A stretch of 64,000 nt of DNA from Hylemonella gracilis. GTDB lineage: Bacteria; Pseudomonadota; Gammaproteobacteria; Burkholderiales; Burkholderiaceae_C. Shown here one piece after another: positions 14,363-23,653 of this stretch (the stretch's first letter is position 1; each line of letters starts with the position of its first letter). The stretch lies in assembly GCF_004328645.1 (NCBI RefSeq), contig NZ_CP031395.1:2877501-2941500 (forward strand). Direction: 5' to 3'. The position numbers were made by a program, and so were the translations under genes. Below the pieces are notes generated by a model, which saw nothing but the letters and a program-made list of their open reading frames with translations, was not told the DNA's origin and made no database searches.

Positions 14363-16822
14363 TCACGCCCTCAGACGCGCGCCCACCTGTTGCTGCAGCG
14401 ATGCGAGCACAGCTTGCACGGCGGCATCCACCTGCTCGTCCGTCAGCGTGGCGTCCGTGTCGTTGAAGGTCAGGCGCACGGCGAGGCTCTTCTCATTGTC
14501 GGCCAGCCCCGCCGACACTTGACCCGGCTTGGCGCGGTAGACGTCGAACAATACCGCATCACGCAGCAATCCGGCGGTGGCAGCGGCCTGGATGGCCCGC
14601 ATCAGCGCGGCATGTGTCACGTCCTGCGCGACGATGAAGGCCAGATCGCGCTCCACCGCCTGGAACTTGCTCATAGGCCGCAGCGCCGGGACGTCACGGG
14701 CCTGCACGGCGTCCAATGACAGCTCGAACAGCACGGGCGTCATGGACAGCTCATACGCCTGTTTCCAGCGCGGATGCAGTTCCCCGATGAAGCCGATCGG
14801 CTCCAAGCCTTGTCCGCCCTTGAGCAGCACGCGCGCGCTGCGCCCCGGGTGCAAGGCCGGGTGTTCAGCCGGTTCAAACACGGCCTGGCGTGGCGCCAGC
14901 AGGGCCTCCACATCGCCTTTGACGTCGTAGAAATCGACCGGGCGCGTGACACCGCTCCACTGCAGGCCCTCCACCGGGCCCGCGGCCAGGCCGGCCAGGC
15001 GCATGGGCTGGTCGAAGCCAGCCACGCTGACATGGCTGTCCTGCACGCTGGCATCGCGCAGGAAGACGCGGCCCAGCTCGAACACGCGCACACGCGGGGC
15101 CTTGCGGTCCAGGTTGAACTTGAGCACCTGCAGCAGCGAACCCAGTAGCGAGGAGCGCATCACGCTCATCTGACTGGCGATGGGGTTGAGCAGCTTGATG
15201 GGCTGGGCGTTGGCGGCGAGTTCGCGTTCCCAGCGTTCCTCGACGAAGCTGTAGTTGATCGTCTCCTGATAGCCCTGGGCCGCCAGCAGGCGACGCACCG
15301 CGTAGGGACTGCGCTGCGCCTCGGGGCGCCGCTGCGGCGTCACGGGGGCCAGCGGCGGCGTGTGCGGCAGGTGTTCGTAGCCGACCAGGCGTGCCACCTC
15401 CTCGATCAGGTCTTCCTCGAGCTGCAAGTCAAAGCGGTACAGCGGCGGCGTGACCGTGATGACGCCCTCGCCTTCCACCAGGGACAAGCCCAGGCGCTTC
15501 AAGACGTCGACGCACTGGGCCTGGCTCAGCGGCATGCCGATGACCTTGACCGCACGGGCCACGCGCAAGGTCACGGGTTGGGCCGTGGGCATGCGGGGCT
15601 GCTGGTCGTCGATGGGGCCACAGACCGTCTCTGGCGTGCCGCAGATCTCGACGATGAGCTGGGTGATGCGCTCGATGTGCGCCACGGTGAGTTCCGGATC
15701 CACACCGCGCTCGAAGCGGTGACCGGCGTCGGTGGCGAAGTTGTAGCGGCGCGAACGGCCGGCGATGGATTTGGGCCACCAGAAGGCGGCTTCCACATAG
15801 ACGCTCTTCGTGTCGTCGGACACGGCGGTCGCGTCACCGCCCATGATGCCGGCCAGGGATTCCAGGGCCCGGTCGTCGGCGATCACGCCGACTTCGGCAT
15901 CCACGGTCACGGTGTTGCCATTGAGCAGCTTGAGCTGTTCCCCTGGCTTGCCCCAACGCACGTCCAGGGTGCCGTGGATCTTGTCCAGGTCGAAGATGTG
16001 GCTGGGGCGGCCGAGTTCGAACATCACGTAGTTCGATATGTCCACCAGGGCCGTCACGCTGCGCTGGCCGCAGCGCGCCAGGCGCTCCACCATCCAGGGC
16101 GGGGTGGCGGCCCGGGTGTTGACATTGCGCACGATGCGGCCCGAGAAACGGCCACAGAGCTCGGGCGCGCTGACCTTCACCGGCTGCACGTCCTGGATCT
16201 GGGGCACCACCGGGGTGATGGCCGGAATCTTGAGCGGCGCGCCGGTCAGTGCCGCGACTTCACGCGCCACGCCGTAGACGCTGAGGCAATGCGCCAGGTT
16301 GGGCGTGAGCTTGAGCGTGAACAGCATGTCGTCCAGCTTCAGGTACTCGCGGATGTCCTGGCCCAGGAGCGCATCGGCGGGCAGTTCCAGCAAGCCACCG
16401 TGGTCTTGCGAGAGCTTGAGTTCGCGCGCCGAGCACAGCATGCCCTGGCTTTCCACGCCACGCAGCTTGCCCAGCTTGATCTGGAAGGGCTTGCCGTCAC
16501 CATCATCGGCGGGCGGCAGCTCCGCGCCCACCAGGGCGCAGGGAATCTTGATGCCCACGCGCGCATTGGGCGCGCCGCAGACGATGTTGAGCAGCGTGCC
16601 CTGTCCGGCAGCCCCAATGTCGACCTGGCACACGCGCAGGCGATCCGCGTTCGGGTGCTGCACCGCTTCCTTGATCTCGGCCACCACCACCCGGGTGAAA
16701 GGCGGGGCCACGGGCACCAGTTCCTCCACCTCCAGACCGGCCATGGTCAGCGTGTCGGCCAGTTGCTGAGTGGAAAGCGGCGGGTTGCAGAATTCGCGCA
16801 ACCAGGATTCGGGGAATTGCAT
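14363..16822 (-). CDS. pheT: phenylalanyl-tRNA synthetase beta subunit
   Basis: 819 residues, full length. Domains in order: N-terminal region with the tRNA-binding EMAP-like fold (~40-150, PFTRVVVAEIKEAVQHPNADRL), B3/B4 editing region, B5 domain (~400-480), the catalytic-like core (~480-690), and the C-terminal ferredoxin-fold anticodon-binding domain (~720-819, MSKFQAVERDLAFIV). It forms an alpha2-beta2 enzyme with PheS and edits Tyr-tRNA(Phe). It follows pheS by 35 bases. Confidence 0.96.
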   Translation of the reverse strand: MQFPESWLREFCNPPLSTQQLADTLTMAGLEVEELVPVAPPFTRVVVAEIKEAVQHPNADRLRVCQVDIGAAGQGTLLNIVCGAPNARVGIKIPCALVGAELPPADDGDGKPFQIKLGKLRGVESQGMLCSARELKLSQDHGGLLELPADALLGQDIREYLKLDDMLFTLKLTPNLAHCLSVYGVAREVAALTGAPLKIPAITPVVPQIQDVQPVKVSAPELCGRFSGRIVRNVNTRAATPPWMVERLARCGQRSVTALVDISNYVMFELGRPSHIFDLDKIHGTLDVRWGKPGEQLKLLNGNTVTVDAEVGVIADDRALESLAGIMGGDATAVSDDTKSVYVEAAFWWPKSIAGRSRRYNFATDAGHRFERGVDPELTVAHIERITQLIVEICGTPETVCGPIDDQQPRMPTAQPVTLRVARAVKVIGMPLSQAQCVDVLKRLGLSLVEGEGVITVTPPLYRFDLQLEEDLIEEVARLVGYEHLPHTPPLAPVTPQRRPEAQRSPYAVRRLLAAQGYQETINYSFVEERWERELAANAQPIKLLNPIASQMSVMRSSLLGSLLQVLKFNLDRKAPRVRVFELGRVFLRDASVQDSHVSVAGFDQPMRLAGLAAGPVEGLQWSGVTRPVDFYDVKGDVEALLAPRQAVFEPAEHPALHPGRSARVLLKGGQGLEPIGFIGELHPRWKQAYELSMTPVLFELSLDAVQARDVPALRPMSKFQAVERDLAFIVAQDVTHAALMRAIQAAATAGLLRDAVLFDVYRAKPGQVSAGLADNEKSLAVRLTFNDTDATLTDEQVDAAVQAVLASLQQQVGARLRA

Positions 16823-16857
16823 GGACTTATCTCAATCGTGAGCGGGAACGAGCGACT

Positions 16858-17967
16858 TCACTGGAACTGACGCAGAAAGCGCAGGTCACCGTCGAAAAAC
16901 AGGCGCAGGTCATTCACGCCGTAACGCAGCATGGTGAAGCGGTCGAGGCCCATGCCGAACGCGAAGCCGATGTAACGCTCAGGGTCCAGCCCCATGTTGC
17001 GCACCACGTTCGGGTGCACCTGGCCGGAACCGGCCACCTCCAACCAGCGGCCGGCCAGTGGGCCGTGCTGGAACTGGATGTCGATCTCCGCGCTCGGCTC
17101 GGTGAAGGGGAAGAAGCTGGGGCGGAAACGCAGCACCAGGTCATTGCTTTCGAAAAAGGTGCGGCAGAACTCGGTGAACAGGTACTTGAGGTCCTTGAAG
17201 CTCACGTTCTCGCCGATCCACAGGCCTTCGCACTGGTGGAACATGGGCGAGTGGGTAGCGTCGCTGTCCACGCGATAGGTACGGCCGGGGGCGATCACGC
17301 GGATTTCGGGCATGGGCTGATCGGCTGCACGCCGACCCGCCTGCTTCGCGGCCTCATGCGCGGCAACGTGCTGGAGGGCGTGGCGCACTTGCACAGGGCT
17401 GGTGTGGGTGCGCAGCAGATTGGGGGCCTTGGCATCCGTCACGCCGTTCGCACCTTCCACGTAGAAGGTGTCGTGCATGGAACGCGCGGGATGGTCCTCG
17501 GGCGTGTTGAGCGCGGTGAAGTTGTACCAATCGGCCTCGATTTCCGGGCCCTGCGCCACGGCAAAGCCCATGGAAGCGAAGATGGATTCGATGCGCTCGG
17601 TGGTCAACGACACCGGGTGCAGACCGCCGCCCATGCCGGTGGCACTGCCGCCGCGCACGCGCCCAGGCAGGGTGACGTCCAGCACATCGGCCTTGAGTTG
17701 CACGGCCAGCTCGGCATCGGCCAGGGCCTGGCGGCGGGCATTGAGCGCGGTCTCGATGGCCTGCTTGGCTTGGTTGATGGCAGCGCCGCGGGTCTTCTTG
17801 TCGTCCACGGACAAGGCGGCCATGCCCTTCATCAACTCGGTGATCTGGCCGGCCTTGCCGAGGAAACGCGCCTTCGCGTTCTCCAGATCGGCCGGGGTGG
17901 CAGCCTGCGCGAAGGCGTCTCGCGCGCTGCCGACGATGGCGCCAAGGTCAGCCGGAATGTCGCTCAT
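16858..17967 (-). CDS. pheS: phenylalanyl-tRNA synthetase alpha subunit
   Basis: 369 residues. The N-terminal coiled coil ([24 protein letters not shown]) is followed by a class II catalytic core with motif 2 ([20 protein letters not shown]), the [16 protein letters not shown] stretch that lines the phenylalanine pocket, and motif 3 ([17 protein letters not shown]). It attaches Phe to its tRNA with PheT. A terminator-like hairpin precedes it at 17995-18035, suggesting control by attenuation. Confidence 0.96.
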   Translation of the reverse strand: MSDIPADLGAIVGSARDAFAQAATPADLENAKARFLGKAGQITELMKGMAALSVDDKKTRGAAINQAKQAIETALNARRQALADAELAVQLKADVLDVTLPGRVRGGSATGMGGGLHPVSLTTERIESIFASMGFAVAQGPEIEADWYNFTALNTPEDHPARSMHDTFYVEGANGVTDAKAPNLLRTHTSPVQVRHALQHVAAHEAAKQAGRRAADQPMPEIRVIAPGRTYRVDSDATHSPMFHQCEGLWIGENVSFKDLKYLFTEFCRTFFESNDLVLRFRPSFFPFTEPSAEIDIQFQHGPLAGRWLEVAGSGQVHPNVVRNMGLDPERYIGFAFGMGLDRFTMLRYGVNDLRLFFDGDLRFLRQFQ

Positions 17968-17994
17968 GATGGAATGTGAAAGCTAGGGGAAAAC

Positions 17995-18035
17995 AAAAAG
18001 AAAAAGGGCCAAAGCTCATGCAAGCTCCAGCCCTT
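17995..18035 (-). terminator. terminator/attenuator-like hairpin between rplT and pheS
   Basis: On the minus strand a 13-base stem (AAGGGCTGGAGCT against AGCTTTGGCCCTT, three G-U pairs) with loop TGCATG is followed by TTTTTCTTTTT. It sits in the leader of pheS and would separate the ribosomal protein genes from pheST unless read through. Confidence 0.7.
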
Positions 18036-18090
18036 GTTTCCTGAACCGCGGGGCCCGGTCTGGAACCGGGCCACGCGCGGCGCATGCAGA

Positions 18091-18450
18091 TCAAGCAGCC
18101 AGCTTGGCCTTGACTTTCTCCACGATGCCGGCGAAAGCCGCCATGTCGTTGACGGCGATGTCGGCCAGCACCTTGCGGTCGATCTCGATCTGGGCCTTCT
18201 TCAGGCCATTGGCGAACTGGCTGTAGGTCAGGCCGCATTGACGCGCGGCGGCGTTGATACGGGCGATCCACAGCTGACGGAAGACGCGCTTCTTGGCACG
18301 GCGGTCACGGTAGGCGTACTGGCCTGCCTTCATCACCGCTTCCTTGGCAATGCGGAACACATTGCCGCGGCGACCGCGGAAACCCTTGGCGAGGTTCAGG
18401 ACTTTCTTGTGACGGGCACGGGCCGTAACACCACGTTTGACGCGAGGCAT
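18091..18450 (-). CDS. rplT: 50S ribosomal protein L20
   Basis: 119 residues with the expected N-terminus [30 protein letters not shown] and the conserved body [19 protein letters not shown]. It is a 23S-rRNA-binding assembly protein. It lies 25 bases after rpmI. In other bacteria L20 represses its own operon; no such operator is identified here. Confidence 0.97.
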   Translation of the reverse strand: MPRVKRGVTARARHKKVLNLAKGFRGRRGNVFRIAKEAVMKAGQYAYRDRRAKKRVFRQLWIARINAAARQCGLTYSQFANGLKKAQIEIDRKVLADIAVNDMAAFAGIVEKVKAKLAA

Positions 18451-18475
18451 GTTCTAACTCCTTGTTCGTCGTTGA

Positions 18476-18679
18476 TTACAGGCCTTGGCCGGGCAGCATC
18501 TGCGCCATGTGACCCATATTGGTCGCATGCACATTCACCGCACCGCGCAGGTGGCGCTTGTTCTTGGTGGTCTTCTTGGTCAGGATGTGACGCTTGAAGG
18601 CTTGGCCGCGCTTGACGGTACCACCGGGACGAACGCGGAAGCGTTTCTTCGCCGCGCTCTTGGTCTTCATCTTGGGCAT
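18476..18679 (-). CDS. rpmI: 50S ribosomal protein L35
   Basis: 67 residues beginning [16 protein letters not shown], the family consensus start. An ATG two codons upstream (MK-MPKMK) is possible but would add an uncharacteristic pair. Highly basic, with the conserved [17 protein letters not shown]. Gene order infC-rpmI-rplT is preserved; the 222-base gap to infC is longer than usual. Confidence 0.95.
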   Translation of the reverse strand: MPKMKTKSAAKKRFRVRPGGTVKRGQAFKRHILTKKTTKNKRHLRGAVNVHATNMGHMAQMLPGQGL

Positions 18680-18901
18680 TTTCATGCTCCTATTGCTTTG
18701 TGCTCGTGAGGCGCCGCAAAAACCGATTGCAGACTTGATGGCCCCGAGCCACTTGTGCGGAGAGAGTTAACCCTCCACCTTGACGCAACGGGCCTTGCGG
18801 CCCGTCACTGTCGCGATGGGCGGTTTGAACCCGCCCATCACTCCGAAAAGCCTGAGCCTTCCGGCATTTCCCGCAGGTTTCTCAACCCACGGAAAAATTC
18901 C

Positions 18902-19510
18902 TCAACCTTGCGCTGTGGCTTCGGCCGCAGGCTTGGCGGCCACGGCCTTCTCACCGCCCCCGGCCTTTTTCTTGCCCGGCGCAATCATCATGATCATCTG
19001 CCGGCCCTCAAGCTTGGGCATCTGTTCGACCACGATCAGGTCACCCAGATCGGCGCGCATGCGGTCCAGCATGGCCATGCCCAACTCTTGGTGCGTGATC
19101 TCGCGCCCCCGGAAGCGCAAAGTGATCTTGCACTTGTCGCCTTCCTCAAGGAAGCGCTTGATGTTGCGCAGCTTGATGTTGTAGTCGCCATCGTCGGTGC
19201 CGGGCCGGAACTTGACTTCCTTGACCTCAATCACCGTCTGCTTCGCTTTCGCTTCAGCGGCCTTCTTCTGTTCCTGGTACTTGAACTTGCCGTAGTCCAT
19301 CAGACGGCAAACAGGGGGGACGGCAGTGGGCACAATCTCCACCAGATCAACGTCCATTTCCCCGGCCAGGCGCAGGGCCTCCGCCAAGCTCACCACGCCC
19401 ATCGGCTCATTGTCCGGCCCGGAGATGCGAACCTCGGGGGCCATGATTTCACGGTTCAGGCGGTGCTTGCGCTCTTCGCGCTGGCGGCGATCACGAAATT
19501 CAGTAGCGAT
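18902..19510 (-). CDS. infC: translation initiation factor IF-3, non-canonical ATC start
   Basis: 202 residues if started at ATC (19510): the N-terminus reads (M)[20 protein letters not shown], then [10 protein letters not shown]. The frame is closed by a TGA two codons upstream, so no ATG, GTG or TTG can supply this conserved basic N-terminus. AAGGA lies 8-9 bases before the ATC. The first ATG (19444) would remove 22 residues. Rare infC start codons are known (AUU in E. coli) and let IF-3 limit its own synthesis. The N- and C-terminal IF-3 domains are intact; the tail is rich in Ala and Lys. Confidence 0.92.
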   Translation of the reverse strand: MATEFRDRRQREERKHRLNREIMAPEVRISGPDNEPMGVVSLAEALRLAGEMDVDLVEIVPTAVPPVCRLMDYGKFKYQEQKKAAEAKAKQTVIEVKEVKFRPGTDDGDYNIKLRNIKRFLEEGDKCKITLRFRGREITHQELGMAMLDRMRADLGDLIVVEQMPKLEGRQMIMMIAPGKKKAGGGEKAVAAKPAAEATAQG

Positions 19511-19603
19511 GGCTCAAATCCTTCACAAAAATTGTCGTCAGAAACGACTTAACCGTCCCGGCATACGCGCACAGCCCCACCAGCCTGCCTTGCGACAAAA
19601 ACG

Positions 19604-21537
19604 TCACACGGCGTGTTCAGCGGTCTTATGGGTGATGTCCTGAGCGATCAACTGAACGAAGGCGTCCAGGGACATCACACCGAGGTCTTTGTTACCCCGG
19701 GCGCGCACCGCGACGGCACCCGCTGCCTTTTCCTTGTCACCTGCGACGAGGATGAAGGGCAGCTTCTGCATCGAATGCTCCCGTATTTTATACGTAATTT
19801 TCTCGTTGCGGAGATCGGTCTCTACCCTAAGCTCTTGATTCGGCAGCGCTTTGCGCAGTTTTCGGGCAATTTCCTGGCAGTAATCGGCCTGGGCATCGGT
19901 GATGTTGAGCACGGCGACCTGCACCGGAGCCAGCCAGGCGGGCAAGGCGCCGCCATGCTGCTCTATCAGGATGCCGATGAACCGCTCGAGGCTGCCAACG
20001 ATCGCGCGGTGCAGCATCACCGGGCGGTGGCGGCTGCCGTCCTCACCCACAAACTCGGCATCCAGCCGTTCGGGCAGGTTCGGGTCCACCTGAATGGTGC
20101 CGCACTGCCATTGGCGACCCAGCGCATCCTTGAGCGTGTATTCGATCTTGGGACCATAAAACGCACCCTCGCCCGGCAAGTACTCGAACTCGCAGCCGGA
20201 AGCGCGCAGGCCATCGGCCAGGGCGGTTTCGGCGCGATCCCAGCTCTCTTCCGTGCCGATGCGCTTCTCAGGCCGGGTGGAGAGCTTGTAGAGAATCTCC
20301 TCGAAACCGAAATCCTTGTAGACCTTGCGCAGCAGCGCGGTGAACGCCTTGACTTCGGACTGAATCTGATCCTCGGTGCAGAAAATGTGGCCATCGTCCT
20401 GCGTGAAGGCCCGCACCCGCATGATGCCGTGCAAGCCCCCGTGGGTTCGTTGCGGTGGCATGCACCGAACTCACCATAACGCAGCGGCAGGTCTCGGTAG
20501 CTCTTGACCCCCTGCTTGTAGATCAGGATGTGGCCCGGACAGTTCATAGGCTTGAGCGCGTATTCACGCTTTTCGCTCTCGGTCGTGAACATGTTGTCGC
20601 GGTACTTGTCCCAGTGCCCGGTTTTCTCCCAGAGCGACTTGTCCAGAATCTGCGGGCCTCGGACCTCTTGGTAGCCGTTGTCACGGTAGACGCGGCGCAT
20701 GTACTGCTCCACCTCCTGCCACACCGTCCAGCCCTTGGGGTGCCAGAACACGGTGCCGGGCGAATGCTCGTCCAGGTGGAACAAATCCAGCTCGCGGCCC
20801 AGGCGCCGGTGGTCGCGCTTCTCGGCCTCCTCCATGCGCAGGATGTAGGCGTCCAGGTCCTTCTTGTCCGCCCAGGCCGTGCCGTAGATGCGCTGCAGCT
20901 GCTCGTTCTTCGAGTCACCGCGCCAGTACGCGCCGGCCAGCTTGGTCAGCTTGAAGGCCTTCAGAAAACGGGTGTTTGGCACGTGCGGGCCACGGCACAT
21001 GTCCACATATTCCTGGTGGTAGTACAGACCCATGGCAGTCTCATCGGGCATGTCCTCGATCAGGCGCAACTTGTATTCCTCGCCGCGCTTCTTGAAAACC
21101 TCGATGACCTCGGCACGCGGCGTCATCTTCTTGATCACGTCGTAGTCCTGGGCGATCAGCGCCTTCATGCGCGCCTCGATGGCCGCGACGTCCTCGGGCG
21201 TGAAGGGACGCTCGTAGGAAATGTCGTAATAGAAGCCTTCGTCGATCACTGGGCCGATGACCATGCGAGCCGTCGGGTACAGCTGCTTGACGGCATGCCC
21301 CACCAAGTGAGCGCAGGAGTGACGAATGATTTCCACGCCCTCGGGATCCTTGGGCGTGATGATCTGCAGCTTGGCGTCATGGTCAATCAGGTCGCTCGCA
21401 TCGACCAGGCGACCGTCGACTTTTCCAGCCACGGTGTTCTTGAGCAAGCCGGGACCGATGGCGGCGGCCACCTCGGCCACCGTCACCGGACCGGGAAACT
21501 GGCGTTGGGAAGCGTCGGGAAGCGTGATCTGGACCAT
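19604..21537 (-). pseudogene. thrS: threonyl-tRNA synthetase, broken by one missing base
   Basis: Full-length ThrRS is present, but in two frames. From 21537 the first frame covers TGS, the editing domain ([15 protein letters not shown]) and the first part of the catalytic core to CHRNEPTG. The rest, [20 protein letters not shown] to the anticodon domain and end, is in another frame. The break is at 20436-20440, where a run of five C (G on the coding strand) should be six. Restored, the protein has about 644 residues. ThrS is normally essential, so a sequencing error or a second copy elsewhere is more likely than loss. It lies upstream of infC in the standard order. Confidence 0.93.
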
Positions 21538-21558
21538 GTTGGCGTCGTAAAAATCAAG

Positions 21559-21588
21559 AAGGCGCGGTGAAAAAATTCACCGCGCCTT
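21559..21588. promoter_or_regulatory. strong hairpin in the thrS leader
   Basis: A perfect 13-base inverted repeat, AAGGCGCGGTGAA and TTCACCGCGCCTT, with a 4-base A loop ends 22 bases before the thrS start. On the minus strand it is followed by CTTGATTTTTACG, so it may act as an attenuator, a terminator, or a structured leader for thrS control. Confidence 0.5.
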
Positions 21589-21710
21589 GCTCTTTGTGGG
21601 GATGAAACTTCGTCGGATTTTATGCCCTTGCGGCCAGGCGCAGCGCGCCGACCCAAGGAAACGGCCCGTCGAAGCCCTGACATCACCGGCCCAGTTGGGC
21701 CGATGGACAA

Positions 21711-22118
21711 TCAAAGACCGATGGCCGCGATACCCGCACGCGCAATCTGCACATCCTCCGTGGACTTGACGCCACTGACGCCCACCGCGCCCAGGCACTG
21801 ACCGTCCTTGAGGATGGGCACACCACCTTCGAGCATGCCTTCCAGGGTCGGCGCGCTCAGGAAGGAATAGCGCCCACCGTTGATCACCTCCTCATACACC
21901 TTGCTCTCCCGCCGCCCCAGGGCCGCTGTACGCGCCTTGGCGGGCGAAATGTGCGACGACACCGGTGCGGCGCCATCCAAGCGCTGCAGCCAGAGCAGGT
22001 GGCCGCCTTCGTCCACGATGGAAATGGTCACGGCCCAGTTGTTCTTGCGGGCTTCAGCCTCGGCAGCGGCGGCGATTTTCTTGATGTCATCCAGTTCAAG
22101 TACGGATCGGGTTTGCAT
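21711..22118 (-). CDS. GlcG/HbpS family heme-binding-like protein (DUF336)
   Basis: 135 residues with the family pattern: LDDIKKIAAAAEAEARKNNWAV, VDEGGHLLWLQRLDGA, AKARTAAL and GGVPILKDGQCLGAVGVSG. Members include GlcG and the heme-binding HbpS; most have no known activity. No signal peptide is seen, so it is probably cytosolic. It is a single gene divergent from the YccA-family gene. Confidence 0.85.
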   Translation of the reverse strand: MQTRSVLELDDIKKIAAAAEAEARKNNWAVTISIVDEGGHLLWLQRLDGAAPVSSHISPAKARTAALGRRESKVYEEVINGGRYSFLSAPTLEGMLEGGVPILKDGQCLGAVGVSGVKSTEDVQIARAGIAAIGL

Positions 22119-22389
22119 GGTTCAGCTCTCGGAAAGGAAAAGCAATGATAAAAAAACAACACATGGAAGCATAACGCCCGCCTCCGGTCTTGTGGGGGCC
22201 TCGCAGCAACTTCAGCCCCGCGGGCCTGGCAAAACAGCCCTGAGAAAAAAGCGGTGAATCCACACAGAGACTGGCCCCACCTAAATCAACAGGCCCCGTG
22301 GTGGATTGGACTTCGCGCCCGGGTTTCAACCTAGAATTCTCGCCGTCGAGACCCATATACACCTCACAGAAAACTTGAAGGAGCTGACC

Positions 22390-23076
22390 ATGAACCAACG
22401 CGTCCCCAGCTATTACGGCGCGGCCCTGCCCGCGGCCGAGCGCAACAAGGTGCTGCGCAATACCTATTGGCTGCTGGCGCTCAGCCTGCTGCCCACCGTT
22501 GCTGGCGCCTGGATCGGCGTGGCCACCGGCATCACGATGTACCTGAACGGCATCCTGGGCCTCGTCGTCTTCCTCGGCGGCGCCTTTGGCTTCATCTACG
22601 CGATCGAGAAGACCAAGAACTCCGGCGCGGGCGTGCCCGTGCTGCTGGGCTTCACCTTCTTCATGGGCCTGATGCTGTCGCGCCTGATCGCCATGGTGCT
22701 GGGCTTCAAGAACGGGGCCGATCTGGTCATGACGGCATTCGCCGGCACGGCGGGTGTGTTCTTCGTGATGGCCAGCCTGGCCACGGTCATCAAGCGTGAC
22801 CTGTCCGGCATGGGCAAGTGGCTCTTCATCGGCGCTCTCGTGCTGATGGTCGGCTCCATCATCAATGTTTTTGTCGGTTCCTCCGCAGGCATGATGGCCA
22901 TTTCCATGCTGGCGATCGGCATCTTCAGCGCTTTCATGCTCTATGACCTGAAGCGCATCATCGACGGCGGCGAGACCAACTACATCAGCGCCACCCTGGC
23001 CCTCTACCTGGACATCGTCAACGTGTTCCAGAGTCTGCTGGCCTTGCTGGGCCTGTTTGGCGGCGAACGGGAATAA
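22390..23076 (+). CDS. Bax inhibitor-1/YccA family membrane protein
   Basis: 228 residues with seven predicted membrane helices after a short polar N-terminus (MNQRVPSYYGAALPAAERNKVLRNTYWLLA). The C-terminal end YISATLALYLDIVNVFQSLLALLG is the family signature. YccA in E. coli modulates the FtsH membrane protease; related proteins are calcium leak channels. Start ATG at 22390 has GAAGGAGCTG just upstream. It is a single gene followed by a lipoprotein gene. Confidence 0.9.
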   Translation: MNQRVPSYYGAALPAAERNKVLRNTYWLLALSLLPTVAGAWIGVATGITMYLNGILGLVVFLGGAFGFIYAIEKTKNSGAGVPVLLGFTFFMGLMLSRLIAMVLGFKNGADLVMTAFAGTAGVFFVMASLATVIKRDLSGMGKWLFIGALVLMVGSIINVFVGSSAGMMAISMLAIGIFSAFMLYDLKRIIDGGETNYISATLALYLDIVNVFQSLLALLGLFGGERE

Positions 23077-23156
23077 AGGCGAGAAACCACGGACCCAAAC
23101 CGGGTCCGTGCAATTTCCCGCTCAAGCTGGCGCAGCTTCTGCCGATACAAGAACCA

Positions 23157-23573
23157 ATGTCACGTACCGCCTCCGTCATGAAGCTGCGCTTTTCCCTCCG
23201 CATCCTGGCCATCTCGTCCGCAGCGCTGCTGCTGGCCGCCTGCGACATCCCGGGGGTCGCGCCCGATCCGCGCCTCGCCATGCGGGAATCGGACAGCAAA
23301 GCCATCGGCAATGCCTGCCGCTATGCGCTGCGCGGCCTGGAAGAGTGCTACACGAACAACCCGAAAGCGCTGAAAACCGCCATTCTGGAAGGCTGGCGGG
23401 AGATGGACCAGTACATGCGCGAAAACGACATCAAGGGCCAGGCGGGTGCGCCCGTTGAAGCGCAGGCCCAGGCGCCGTTGCACCCGCAAGGGCAATCCGG
23501 CCCCGAGGTCAAGAACACCGAAGGCACGAAGAGCAAGGCCGCGACGGACAAGAAGTCGGGCATCCGGCTCTGA
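23157..23573 (+). CDS. putative lipoprotein of unknown function
   Basis: 138 residues. The signal peptide ends in the lipobox LLAAC (Cys ~29), so it should be lipid-anchored. The mature part has two Cys (NACRYAL, EECYTNN) around a helical stretch that ends WREMDQYMREND, then a low-complexity Gln/Ala/Lys tail. An internal ATG (23178, MKLRF) is an equally good start. No named family is recognised. Confidence 0.75.
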   Translation: MSRTASVMKLRFSLRILAISSAALLLAACDIPGVAPDPRLAMRESDSKAIGNACRYALRGLEECYTNNPKALKTAILEGWREMDQYMRENDIKGQAGAPVEAQAQAPLHPQGQSGPEVKNTEGTKSKAATDKKSGIRL

Positions 23574-23610
23574 TGGCCTGACCGCCCAAGCTGCGGCACA
23601 TCATCTCTAC

Positions 23611-23638
23611 AAAAAACGCACCCAAGGGTGCGTTTTTT
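23611..23638. terminator. bidirectional rho-independent terminator
   Basis: AAAAAACGCACCC-AA-GGGTGCGTTTTTT: a short stem flanked by A6 and T6, between the lipoprotein gene (plus) and rlmD (minus). It serves both convergent genes. Confidence 0.85.
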
Positions 23639-23653
23639 CATGGTGAACCAGCA

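Noticed and set aside
17948..18016. A Phe-rich leader peptide ([16 protein letters not shown]) before pheS, like PheL
   Set aside because: Its ATG lies in the loop of the terminator hairpin and the Phe codons come from the U-run itself. A leader peptide for attenuation must precede the terminator. It is a by-product of the T-rich tract.
20017..20461. Programmed frameshifting in thrS
   Set aside because: No slippery heptamer with downstream structure is evident, and the same kind of single-base loss occurs in three other genes, so sequence error is the simpler reading.
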